Source of the DNA: Semisulcospira habei
Taxonomy: Eukaryota > Mollusca > Gastropoda > Semisulcospiridae
Assembly: GCA_036245525.1 (NCBI GenBank)
Contig: BTPG01000003.1
Coordinates: forward strand, 190,639,838 to 190,703,837
Direction: 5' to 3'
DNA length: 64,000 nucleotides
In this document: one piece after another, positions 48,761-58,494 of the stretch
How the letters are laid out: the number at the start of each line of letters is the position of its first letter
How positions within the stretch are numbered: the first letter of the stretch is position 1
Notes under the pieces: model-generated
What the model saw: only the letters and a program-made list of their open reading frames with translations
Database searches by the model: none
Told to the model about the DNA's origin: nothing
Translations under genes and position numbers: made by a program

Positions 48761-51529
48761 CAATCTCGATGGCGAGCAGTGGAGCTGGAAGATCTGGCCA
48801 CAGCGACGCCTCCCCGCGCGGCAGGCCTCCAGCGCACTAGCCTCTCCCAATTACGCCCTCCTTCTCCAAGCAGAGGAGGTGTCAGGTTGAACGGTGATCC
48901 CCTAGTAAGTCATCCGTCCTAAGAGAGCTGAAGAAGGGACTGAGAGTCCCTCCTACACTGCCCTGCTCCCGTCGACTGGGAGTCCCACTCGAACAGGACG
49001 ACCACGCACTCCATCCTCGACGGAATCCCGGCGAAGAAAACACGTAGTACCTGTCCCGTAGCGTCGGCCCTCTAGTCGACGGCGAAGTGGGCATGATCCC
49101 AGCCTACCGCCCGGCTTGCCAACTGGGTACGACTTCGAAACTCGAGTTGTCCCAGGTCCTGGAGACGCACCGCTGCTCTCAGGTCTTTGTCTGGTATCTG
49201 CCGAGATGACGAGGCACTTGTGTCGAGTCGAAGGACGAAGATCGTGCTCCAATCTACCGTCTAGTGTAAGAGCTGCGTCGACCCTACTGCCACAGGCCCG
49301 AGCGCAACGACCTCTCAGGAACTAAAACCTGCCAAGTTGCCCCGTCTAACTCCCTGTACTTGCGCCCCCGGCCGCAGGATCCACAGCGCCGAATGGGTAA
49401 CTCCCTGAAGGCGCTACCGAGGGTAAGTCCATCCGCTCCGGTCCGGCGCTGCAGTCTGCCGGAACTCCAAGTTGCCGCCACCCAGGGAAGCGAACGCTTC
49501 CGCTAGGTCCCGACGCTGTCGTCTAAGGAGGCGACAAGCGTGCCTGGTCACCGCTGACTACGGCCAGGCCCAAGCGAAGAGTAGCACCCTGTCGGGGAAA
49601 TGAAGCGACTAGCCGCAAGTCATCTCAGGCGGAGCTAATCTGAACTGTGTGCATACCCCCGAAGAAGACGTCGTCCGCAGTGAAGTCTGTCGGACCAGTC
49701 CGCCACCCGCGCTGACCTCTATCCCTCGCGCGCCTGGAGTATGCTGTCCCTGACGTTCACAGGAGAGTGCCGTTGGCGTCCCGTCGCCGCCTCCGTCTCT
49801 CGGATGTAAGTCGCCCAATCCGGAGCATCGGACGAACCGCGCCTCCGCGGAAGAGTGGTCCCTGCCAATCGTGTCTGACGGTCCACAGTGTTTTAAGAAG
49901 GCTGCTACATCCGGCGGCGCCCGCAGCGTGAATCAGCTGAGTGACAGGCCTTGCAAGCCTCCTTGTCGGTCTGCCCAGGGGGCCAAGAAGTTCTCCACTG
50001 CGCGGTGCCCTGCGTGGCCGACTCTCCACTCAGCCGCGCGTAATCGATCAGGACGGACGCAGCAACCGTTGGCAGCGGAAGAAGTAGGATCCAGCTGAAG
50101 CCACCAGCGCCTCCCCCGGCGCCCTGAAGCGGAGACAGAAGCCGACCAGAAGGGGCAGGGACTTGAATGCTTGGACGCGATGAGGGGACCTGCGTAGTCC
50201 CCGGCTCGAGTAGACTCTCCTGTAAATCTTCGCAGTAGACGGCAAACGCAAGACCTCTCGGAACTGCGAGCGTAGCGACGTAGAGAAGCTAACCTCGTCC
50301 AGCCACGGCGAATGACGTCCTCTGGCGTCCAGCGGGAACCGCATGTTCCGCCCGCAGGCGAAGGGATGTCCAACCCCTCCGCAGTCCGGGGAACTCCGGC
50401 CGGCGGCGATCCAACGAAGGCGGACCCCGCACTTGGAAGGAACAACGTAGTCTCAGGGGGCCGCTCCCCCGAACGGTGGCGAAAAACTCGGAGAGCCCGT
50501 CTTTCCCTTGCGTAGCGAGCCATGGAACAGGGACGGCGTCTCCTGTTCCTCTCGTACCCCTGGCTTCTGTGAGGCGAGTCCCTGCTTCCGAAGGGGAACT
50601 GAAGATCATGAGCGAACGCCGGAACCCGGATCCCATCGTGAGGTCGTCTCTTCTGCACTGCATCTAGAGCGGCTCTCGTCTGCATGGTCGGCGCGAGGCG
50701 TGGCCCAACATCACCGAGCCGGGATCCTGCAGTGCGAAGTGCAGTAGTCCTGTAGCCCTTGCGGTCGCCACAAGCCATAAAAAACTGGTGAGCAGCCCGG
50801 GCGAGGGCGCCCAACCTAATAATAAGAAAAATTAAATTAATCAATGCTTAATGCATGAGCACAATGTGATTGTAATAGCCCTTAAGGGATAATCAAGTTA
50901 TTGAATTAGATTAAAATATGGGAGACAGAATACCCCTCTGTTTTGTCATCTCTATTGCCCAAAGCAAAGAAATCGGATTAGAGGTTCCAGGAACCTAACC
51001 TTGGAAGGATAAGAGGTGTCGCGCCCCAGCGAACCGCTGAGCCGCTGGGAAAGCAACCTTTTAACCCCTGTGTCGCGCACCACGATAAACGTACATACTC
51101 ATACGTGTTTGCTACCGCGCCCACATGCTCTCACAGACACTAGACACTGTCCAGCGCCTGAGAAGCCGAGCAGTCACTTCTGCATGTCCGTTTATGACTT
51201 GTCGTCTGGCCCGGGACTGGAAGCATCGTAGGTACGGTAGCCGACGCCAGCCCTCCGCAGTCAGTGACTACAAGCTTACTGGGCCGGGGCGCCTAGGTCA
51301 CTGCCGTTGACATGGGCCCCACCTTGATGCTCTGGCCACCTGCTGTTTGTCCACTCTGGCCTGCGGAAGTACAGTGGAGCGGGTCACTCTTGAGGCCGGG
51401 TCCCGGGCCGGTGGAAGAATCATTGGTTTAGCCATGCCAGTAGAGGTTGTCAGCTACCTCTCCTGCTGACCAGAGCCCAGAACAAGGTATCTTGTGCTTT
51501 ACAGGTCCGGGACCACCTTGGGTCCCACC

Positions 51530-52960
51530 TTAAAACGCTTGGGCGTCTCTGTCCGGCGATCTCTGACAGACGACATACTCTCTCTGTGGGACAGCAAGGC
51601 ACTGCTTCTGATTGGGGTCCCCATTGTTACTCTTGGGCGTCTCTGACAGGCGAGCTCTGAAAGACGCCGACCGCTCTGAGTGACAACTTGCCGACCTGGT
51701 TACCCCCTGGGTGCAGTCAGTGTACTTCCAACTGACTAAAAGTGTACTTTGGACTCCCATGTGTATTATTCACAAGCCAGTGAGTTGTCAGTTTCTCCAA
51801 AATGTGTATTTGTGTATAACGAGCACCTGTACGTGTACCCCAAGCAAAATAGTGTACTTCAATACGCCGAATGTGTATGGTAAACAGGTCTGGGCAACCC
51901 AGCCACTAAGGAAGCAACGCAATTTAGTAATATTTAGGTAAATACCCAATGTCAATAGACAAACAGAGAATCAGCCACGACTTATTACTTTCGTATGAGG
52001 GAAGTGGCAACCCAGCCACTGCTTCCGTGGCCACGATCTCCGATAGGCGTCGCACGCTCTCTGTGGGACAGCAAGGCCACTGCTTGTGCCCTGGGTCCGA
52101 CCTTGTGGCTGTCAGGCGTCTCTGCCCGGTATCTGATAGGCGTGGTACGCTCTCTGTGGGGAACAAAGCCACTGCTCTGACTTGGGTCCCAGCTTGTCCC
52201 TGCCAGGTGTCACTGCCCGGCGATCTGATAGGCGTGGTACGCTCTCCATGGGACCACGAAGTCCCTGCTTCGGACTTGGGTTTCGCCTTGTTACACTCTG
52301 ATATCAGTGTCCGGCGATCTCTGATAGGCAACGTACGCTCTCTGCGGGACAACGAAGTCCCTGCCTCTGACTTGGGACCCACCTTGTTTATCTCGGACAT
52401 CAATGCCCGGCGGCCTCTGATAGGCGTCGTACGCTCTCTGCGGGACAACGAAGTCCCTGGTGCTGACTTGGGTCGCACCTTGTAACTCGGACATCAATGC
52501 CCGGCGATCTCGGATAGGCGTCGTACGCTCTCTGCGGGACAACGAAGTCCCTATCTCTGTGCGGGACAACGAAGCCCCTGTTCCTGACCTGAGGCGTCGT
52601 ACGCTCTTTGCGGGACAACGAAGTCCCTATCTCTGTGCATGACCACGAAGTCCCTGTTCCTGCCTTGAGGCGGCGTACGCTCTCTGCGGGACAACGAAGT
52701 CCCTATCTCTGTGCGGGTCAACGAAGTCCCTGTTTCTGACTTGAGGCGTCGTACGTACTCTGCGGGACAACGAAGTCCCTATCTCTGTGCGGGACAACGA
52801 AGTCCCTGTTTCTGACTTGAGGCGTCGAACGTTCTCTGCGGGACAACGAAGTCCCTATCTCTGTGCGGGACAACGAAGTCCCTGTTCCTGACGTGGGTCC
52901 CTCCTTGTTAGCTTGGACATCACTGTCGGCTGCCCTCTGATAGAGTAGGACGCAAACGGA
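51530..52960. repeat. Minisatellite in F
   Basis: More than ten copies of units containing GATAGGCGTCGTACGCTCTC, TGCGGGACAACGAAGTCCCT and CTGACTTGGGTC. Later units (from about 52540) are shortened to about 73 bp. Open frames here derive from the repeat. Confidence 0.85.
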
Positions 52961-53857
52961 GGTAAGCCCCCCAGCGTTAACCATCTCTCTTCCAGTCATG
53001 AGGCGGACACCTCACCAGTGCGGGTCGACTCGCCTCCTGCTCAGGGAAGGCCCTCCGCATGCTCGTCCGAGGGGCCCTGAAAGTCGCCACACATCGTGCA
53101 GATCCGAACCTAGTTACTGCAACAAGAGGGTACAAGATGAAAGAGCGAGCGTGGCCTCTAAGGTCACGCAATAACAACGCGCGCGCGCTGGCGAATCGGA
53201 CATAATTGAATATGTAGTCGAATCAAACGAGTGTACAGCGCGTGCCGACGCTCGGCGCTCCTTCCCACCCAAGGGCGCCGGTCGAGGGCATTCACCGAGA
53301 TATTACCTGGCCATGGCGGAAAAAAGGAGCAACCCACGTATCACCATATCGTAAACAGCACGCCACACAGCCCGACCGGTTCGGAGCGCAGGCCGAAGCA
53401 GCGTCCGGAAGCCGCCAGTCACAGTCTCCATGGAACAAGCCGTAGGCCCGTAGAACACACAGGTTGACGAGGCGGCACAGCGTGAGCACTACTACCCCCA
53501 GTCACGCCACCATCTCCACAGTTCAAGTCCCAACGAACGAACAGTCAAGGTCGAAAACGACCGGCCAAGAACCAAAGCGGAGCTCGAACAGACACAACCT
53601 ACTTCTGCCAGCTAAGAACTAAAACTGGGGTATGCTGGGTAATCTTGTACCGGATGTGAGTAAGGGGAGGCTATTCGGGTTTGGCATGGTCTATGGCGCC
53701 CCACTCCTGCCAACACCCCCTTATACGGGCACAACCAAAATTTGGCTAAAATTAGGCCAGCTAAGAGCCATTTCCTAAGTGTAATACCATCGGTAATGTG
53801 TTTTGAGAAAACAAATGAAGCTTTTAGCCTCAGTATGATATGGGTTAATGTACACAC

Positions 53858-54000
53858 CCAGCATCTGCACAGTCTTGACATAATCGTAGCTGTCCTTGCG
53901 GCGTCGAGAGCTGTTGTTGCGACCCTGTGGGGTGAAGTTCACAGTCTCCACGTCTCTCTCATCAACGTCCTGAAAGTTTGCATTCTCATCTGTCTCAGTG
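53858..54000 (-). CDS. Host gene exon 5
   Basis: Acceptor TTTTTGGTAG, donor GTGTGTAC. It encodes TETDENANFQDVDERDVETV, NFTPQGRNNSSRRRKDSYDY and VKTVQML. It ends with one base (G) that exon 6 completes to Gly. Element F begins 42 bp beyond the donor. Confidence 0.75.
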
Positions 54001-54314
54001 CTACCAAAAAAAAAAATCAATCAATCAAACAATAAATCAAAAAATCAATGAGCCACTAAATCTATTAAACAATTAATCAATTAACCGATCAGTCACTTAA
54101 TACATTAATGAAAAATATTTAATCAATTATTATCTTTCTCGATGCAGCATAGACAACAATTTTGACAAATGCACAAACAAACCAACCAATAAATAAATTC
54201 CAAACTAAATGAAGTAAAATTCAAAAAAATCATGGAATACACTGGCTCAAATCAACTTATACTTTTGTTTTGTTCTTCTCTCATTCAAATTACTGGAAGT
54301 GTCGGGACTATTAC

Positions 54315-54460
54315 TTTGTGTACAGGTCAGGGTTGGTGTAGATTTTGCGCCAGGTGTCTCGCGTGTTGCTCGGGGTGCGGTGACTGGTTACCGACGCAGC
54401 CTGGACTGCTGGTGGGTTGTGCACCAAGCTAGCATGCTCTTTCAACGTGTCTTGTACTTT
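54315..54460 (-). CDS. Host gene exon 4
   Basis: Acceptor TATATTTTGCAG, donor GTAATAGT (weak). It encodes KVQDTLKEHASLVHNPPAVQ, AASVTSHRTPSNTRDTWRKI and YTNPDLYT. The phases (0 in, 2 out) fit exons 3 and 5. Confidence 0.75.
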
Positions 54461-54736
54461 CTGCAAAATATAAATTAACCCCTTGGCTTGTGCATGCAGC
54501 CACCAGTACAATTTACACAACTAGCTGCATGCATTAGAGGTTTAATGGCCCAAAATAACCCTTTGGCTGAAGACTGCACTTTTTTCCGCCGATTCCTATG
54601 GGAAGCACACCTCAACAAAAAGTGCTACAAACGGCCAAAGGGTTATATAGCAAATTGCTTACTAACCCAATCAACCCCACGACCACATTTCCCAAATCTT
54701 GGAGGTGTTATCTAACGACTATGTACCAGTTGTAGA

Positions 54737-54843
54737 AGATGGACTGATCATAATAATTCAAGGGCAGTGCCAGTTGAACTTGGCGCCTGAAGGCGCCAAG
54801 TTCAACTGGCACTGCCCTTGAATTATCATGATCAGTCCATCTC
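54737..54843. repeat. Palindromic hairpin repeat with changed arms
   Basis: Inner arms GTGCCAGTTGAACTTGG and CCAAGTTCAACTGGCAC differ from the usual AGATTAGC/GCTAATCT on both sides at once, keeping the pairing. Confidence 0.88.
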
Positions 54844-54979
54844 CTGCTGCAGGGCATTGGGGTTAAATGGGTGAAAAGTGCATGACACTATGCCTTTTTC
54901 CACTCAAAAGGTGGAGAATATAACAGTTCTGAAGGAAAGTATTTCATGAGACAAATCAAACAAAATTTTGGATGCTCAC

Positions 54980-55174
54980 ATCAGCATCCTTGACTTTCAG
55001 GAAATGTGACATGACCCGCAGAATTTCATCCACTTTGTCTGCTTGCCGAAGTTCCGTCCACCTTTTTTCCTGATGGGGGTCATGTAAAGGCGCCAAGGTC
55101 ACAAATGGCAGCCAGTTAGAATCCTTCAACAGTGCATGTGTAGAGGAGTCTGACCCCCATCCTTCAGTTCCTGA
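54980..55174 (-). CDS. Host gene exon 3
   Basis: Acceptor AATGTTTACAG, donor GTGAGCAT. 65 codons in phase 0: SGTEGWGSDSSTHALLKDSN, WLPFVTLAPLHDPHQEKRWT, ELRQADKVDEILRVMSHFLK, VKDAD. Confidence 0.78.
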
Positions 55175-55931
55175 CTGTAAACATTAAAATCATGAAAATT
55201 AAGACAAATACACGGGCCAAAATACAACACAGCCTCAGTACTATATGCACCTGAATACAGCAGAATAGGTCACAACATGGACAGGTCTTTGGCTCATAAG
55301 AAGATGTCTTGTGAGCGAAAGGTCCTCAGACTGACATCGGCCTAAGGCGAACCCACACACACCTGTGCACAGGTCATCTTCTTCACTTGCCTATGTAACT
55401 TTGGCACAGCAGTAACACAGACTATGGCTCTGGTGTACAACGTCATACTGAGGCTGATATGCATCAGCATCAAAGAAAATGAATATAGTCACTAGTGCCT
55501 TCACTTTAACCCTTTTTTATCTTGATACACTATTGCTTGAAATAAATTTGACTTGTACTTTCTGCAGGCACCAAGCTATTCTGGCACCACCCTTTAACTA
55601 AAATGGTTGATCTCTTTCCCAATCTGTAATGTAGTCATCCTAGGACAATAATCAAATCTAAAAAATTCAGTCTATGGATGTAATGGGTTCAAAACAATTA
55701 TGCTCAGGTTCAGTAGCCAGTCGGCACAAGGCCACAGGGCCGATGTTGGGTCACAGTTGGCCCACACACACAGCTGTGCATGGGCCAACTGAGGTGGATG
55801 TCAACCTGATAACCTTGTGCGCACAGGGCAGCATATGGATGTCAAGTCGTCTGAGCAGGGATAAAATAATTAGCAGGTACAGGACATGGTAAAACAGAAC
55901 AAAAGACAGCAAGACAATGTGCTGCTCGTAC

Positions 55932-56057
55932 CTCCACACGGTCGTACATGCGAAACGTGAGCAGATGCTCCTGCTTGATGAAGAAATGCTTGTACTTGCG
56001 GTTCACGGCCGCAAACATTTCCATTTCATCCGCTGTGTTATGAATGCTGTTCAAATC
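55932..56057 (-). CDS. Host gene exon 2
   Basis: Acceptor TTTAATCCACAG, donor GTACGAGC. 42 codons in phase 0: DLNSIHNTADEMEMFAAVNR, KYKHFFIKQEHLLTFRMYDR, VE. No domain is recognised; the sequence is helical and well formed. Confidence 0.78.
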
Positions 56058-56156
56058 CTGTGGATTAAAAAGCACAGAATATTCTAATTAGGAGTTGCAC
56101 ATCCTTAACCCTTTCCCTGCCACTGTACGTACACCATACATTTTGTTTCTGAAATC

Positions 56157-56640
56157 TTAATAATAATAATAATAATACATGGTACTTATATGGCGCATTT
56201 CTCATATTTATAATATAACTCAATGCGCAGGCGAAAACGACACACACACAAACAGAGTCTGCAGGGATGTGTACAGAAATACCGTACAGATTACACGAAA
56301 GTCTGCAAGAAAAAGTAAGTTTTTAACTTTGCTTTGAACTGCGTAAGGGTGTTCGCATTTTTCAGCTCAGTGGGTAAGGAATTCCAACTAAAGGAGCAGT
56401 ACATCTGAAAGAGCGTTCACCAGCAGATTTGAGATGGAACTTTGGAACTTTGAGAAATTTTTCTCCCGATGAACGCTGTGAGTGAGAGGGCTGGTAAGTA
56501 ATTAGACTGGTGGAAAGGTATGACGGAAGACTGCCATCAAAGTGGCCGTATGCAAGGGTTGCTATCTTAAACTTTATGCGGGATTGGATTGGAAGCCAGT
56601 GAAGGCATTATTTTGAACTCGCTGAAATCTTGGTTCATTC
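56157..56640. repeat. (AAT)n-headed dispersed repeat, SINE-like
   Basis: An (AAT)n tract, then CATGGTACTTATATGGCGCA, CTCAATGCGCAGGCG, a CA tract and AACTTTGCTTTGAACTGCG. Its head resembles the repeat at 31743. Confidence 0.55.
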
Positions 56641-56691
56641 AATGACCAATAGCCGACACCATCCAAGAAACATGTATACAAATTGGTCTCA

Positions 56692-56758
56692 GCAAGAGGC
56701 ATAGATTCTCATGAGCCCCTACAGTCACGGGGGCTCATGAGGATCTATGTCTCTTGCA
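56692..56758. repeat. Palindromic hairpin repeat (CTCATGAGG family)
   Basis: CAAGAGGCATAGATTCTCAT pairs with ATGAGGATCTATGTCTCTTG; centre GGGGGCTCATG. Confidence 0.85.
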
Positions 56759-57130
56759 GTTGGATTGTTTTCACTTTTTCCTCGGCAGTCAAGGGGTTAA
56801 ATGCAAGAGATCTTCATGCCCTCATTTAATACTTTCTCTCTGACAATTCAAACAAACAACAATTAAAATAATGGATTGTCCAACCAGATTGGAAATTTAT
56901 CAGGACAATGGCCAAGTGTTCATCACTGTCAATTTAGCGCCAAAAAACCCCACTGTATTGGCTTTAATCAAGGAACATGGATGCAAAAGGCTACAGAACT
57001 TCATGAGCCCCCATGCCTGTGGCAACATATGAGGATCTGTGCCATTTGCACTTGATATATCCAGTATAGTGTACAATATAACCAGTTTCCAGCAACAACC
57101 ATTTTTGTTGTTGTTGCAAGATATAGGTGG

Positions 57131-57240
57131 TCTTAAATGATAGGTGACCAATCAAGAGAAGTCTTGAAAAGCAAACAGTGTCTCCTGTCATTAAAGACCA
57201 TATCATTTAGTTGGTGCGCAGCACCTAAATGTTGGTCTTT
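57131..57240 (+). repeat. Inverted repeat arm left of exon 1
   Basis: TGGTCTTAAATGATAGGTGA, CAAGAGAAGTCTTGAAA and GTCATTAAAGACCAT match the inverse of 57968-58066 at about 80%. Confidence 0.75.
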
Positions 57241-57442
57241 TAATGACAGGGATTCTATTATGCGTCTTCATTCTAAACACGTTCTTTTTTACTATGCAAC
57301 CACTGCTAATCAAAACATTTCACACATTTCAAGCGCAGACAACACCATCAGATGAACGTCACATCAAAGGCTGACAATTTGGTTGTAGGTTTTATGCTGG
57401 TTGTAGGATTTATTTGAAAGGTGTGAATAATCTATCACTCAC

Positions 57443-57555
57443 ATAGTTAATGCCATACAGATTGAGAAGGAAAGCCAGCTGTGGTCGGATAGAGTCGAGA
57501 TCACTTGCATGCAGTGGGAGACAGAGAGATTGCTCATCTGATGCCAGACCACCAC
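57443..57555 (-). CDS. Host gene exon 1 of those seen
   Basis: Acceptor TTCTCGCTTTCAG, donor GTGAGTGA. It encodes GGLASDEQSLCLPLHASDLD and SIRPQLAFLLNLYGINY. It starts with two bases of a split codon, so further exons lie to the right of the window. The whole chain gives about 435 residues of a large protein that I cannot name. A BLTP1/Tweek-type large lipid-transfer protein crossed my mind but is an untested guess. Confidence 0.72.
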
Positions 57556-57790
57556 CTGAAAGCGAGAATGTAGAAGATGCACACATGTACATGACATGCA
57601 TTTTGAAAAATGTGCATAGTTTTGCCTTGTTCTGTTCATATTTATTACAGTGTAGTAACCTGAGCAATCACAGAGTTTGTAATCAGTGAGAAAAAACTTA
57701 CTTGTACCGCAAAATCCATTTTGCATGTGACCACCCTTATGAGATCACCTGTCATTAAGTCATTAACCCTTTTAGCCCTGGATCCCTACT

Positions 57791-57905
57791 GCAGGAGATG
57801 GCTTGACCATGATATTTGAAGGGTAGTGCCAGATCAGTTGGCACCTTCAGGTGCCAAGCTAATCTGGCACTACCCTTGAATTCTCATGGTCAAGCCATCT
57901 CCTGC
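57791..57905. repeat. Palindromic hairpin repeat (GGGTAGTGCC family)
   Basis: GCAGGAGATGGCTTGACCAT at one end and its inverse at the other; inner arms GGGTAGTGCCAGATC and CTGGCACTACCC. Confidence 0.88.
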
Positions 57906-57967
57906 AACTGGTCATAGTTGTTAGGCAACACCTCCAAAATTTGAGAAATGGGACCCTGAGGCTAAAA

Positions 57968-58066
57968 GGGTTAAAAACCATCATTTAGGTGGCTAATGGT
58001 CTTTAATGACACTTTCTGCCTTTCAAGACTTCTCTTGAGATGGCACCTATCTTTTAAGACCATGTT
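57968..58066 (-). repeat. Inverted repeat arm right of exon 1
   Basis: GGTCTTTAATGACAC, TTTCAAGACTTCTCTTGA and ACCTATCTTTTAAGACCA are the inverse of the arm at 57131-57240. Confidence 0.75.
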
Positions 58067-58494
58067 TATCCTTGTAACCAAGGTGTATGCTCATAAAAGG
58101 TAGCACTTCCAGTGTAAAATGAATTTTTCTCTAAAATGTATTTTTTCGAAAAATTCTTACTGATGACATTACTGTAAGGAATAGTGTCTTAGCTAGCCTA
58201 ATTTTAGCCAAAATTGGTTGTGTACCTATATGGCCGCGGAGGCAACAAGGGGCGCCATAAGCCTAGCCAGTATCCTGAGTAGCCTCCTTTCCATCGCCAT
58301 CTGGGCAACCGCTCACCAGAATCCCGCCAGTCTGTTTACTTAGCTGACGAGCAGCAAGCGGGGCAGGTGGGAGGTCATTCGAGTAATGTCATCGGTAAGT
58401 ATTTTTCGAAAAAATACATTTTAGAGAAAAATTTAAAACACATTACCGATGACATTACTGTAAGGAAGAATTACGAAGAGGCGGTGGGTGCCGC

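Larger units (their letters stand above)
46979..53815 (-). mobile_element. DIRS element F, decayed
   Basis: Left tip ATGAATTTTTCAATTAAAATG, right tip TTTTGAGAAAACAAA. Terminal-repeat blocks at 46979-47340 are the inverse of 53630-53815. Empty-site paralogs at 46651-46690 and 46110-46140 show the uninterrupted host sequence GTACAAATTTGAAGC, so the insertion made no target duplication. F is 6.8 kb, with recombinase traces at 47.3-48.7 kb and heavily decayed sequence beyond. Confidence 0.85.

Noticed and set aside
51924..52999. Frames with repeated RDNEVP or SRRERT peptides
   Set aside because: Derived from the minisatellite in element F; both strands are open.
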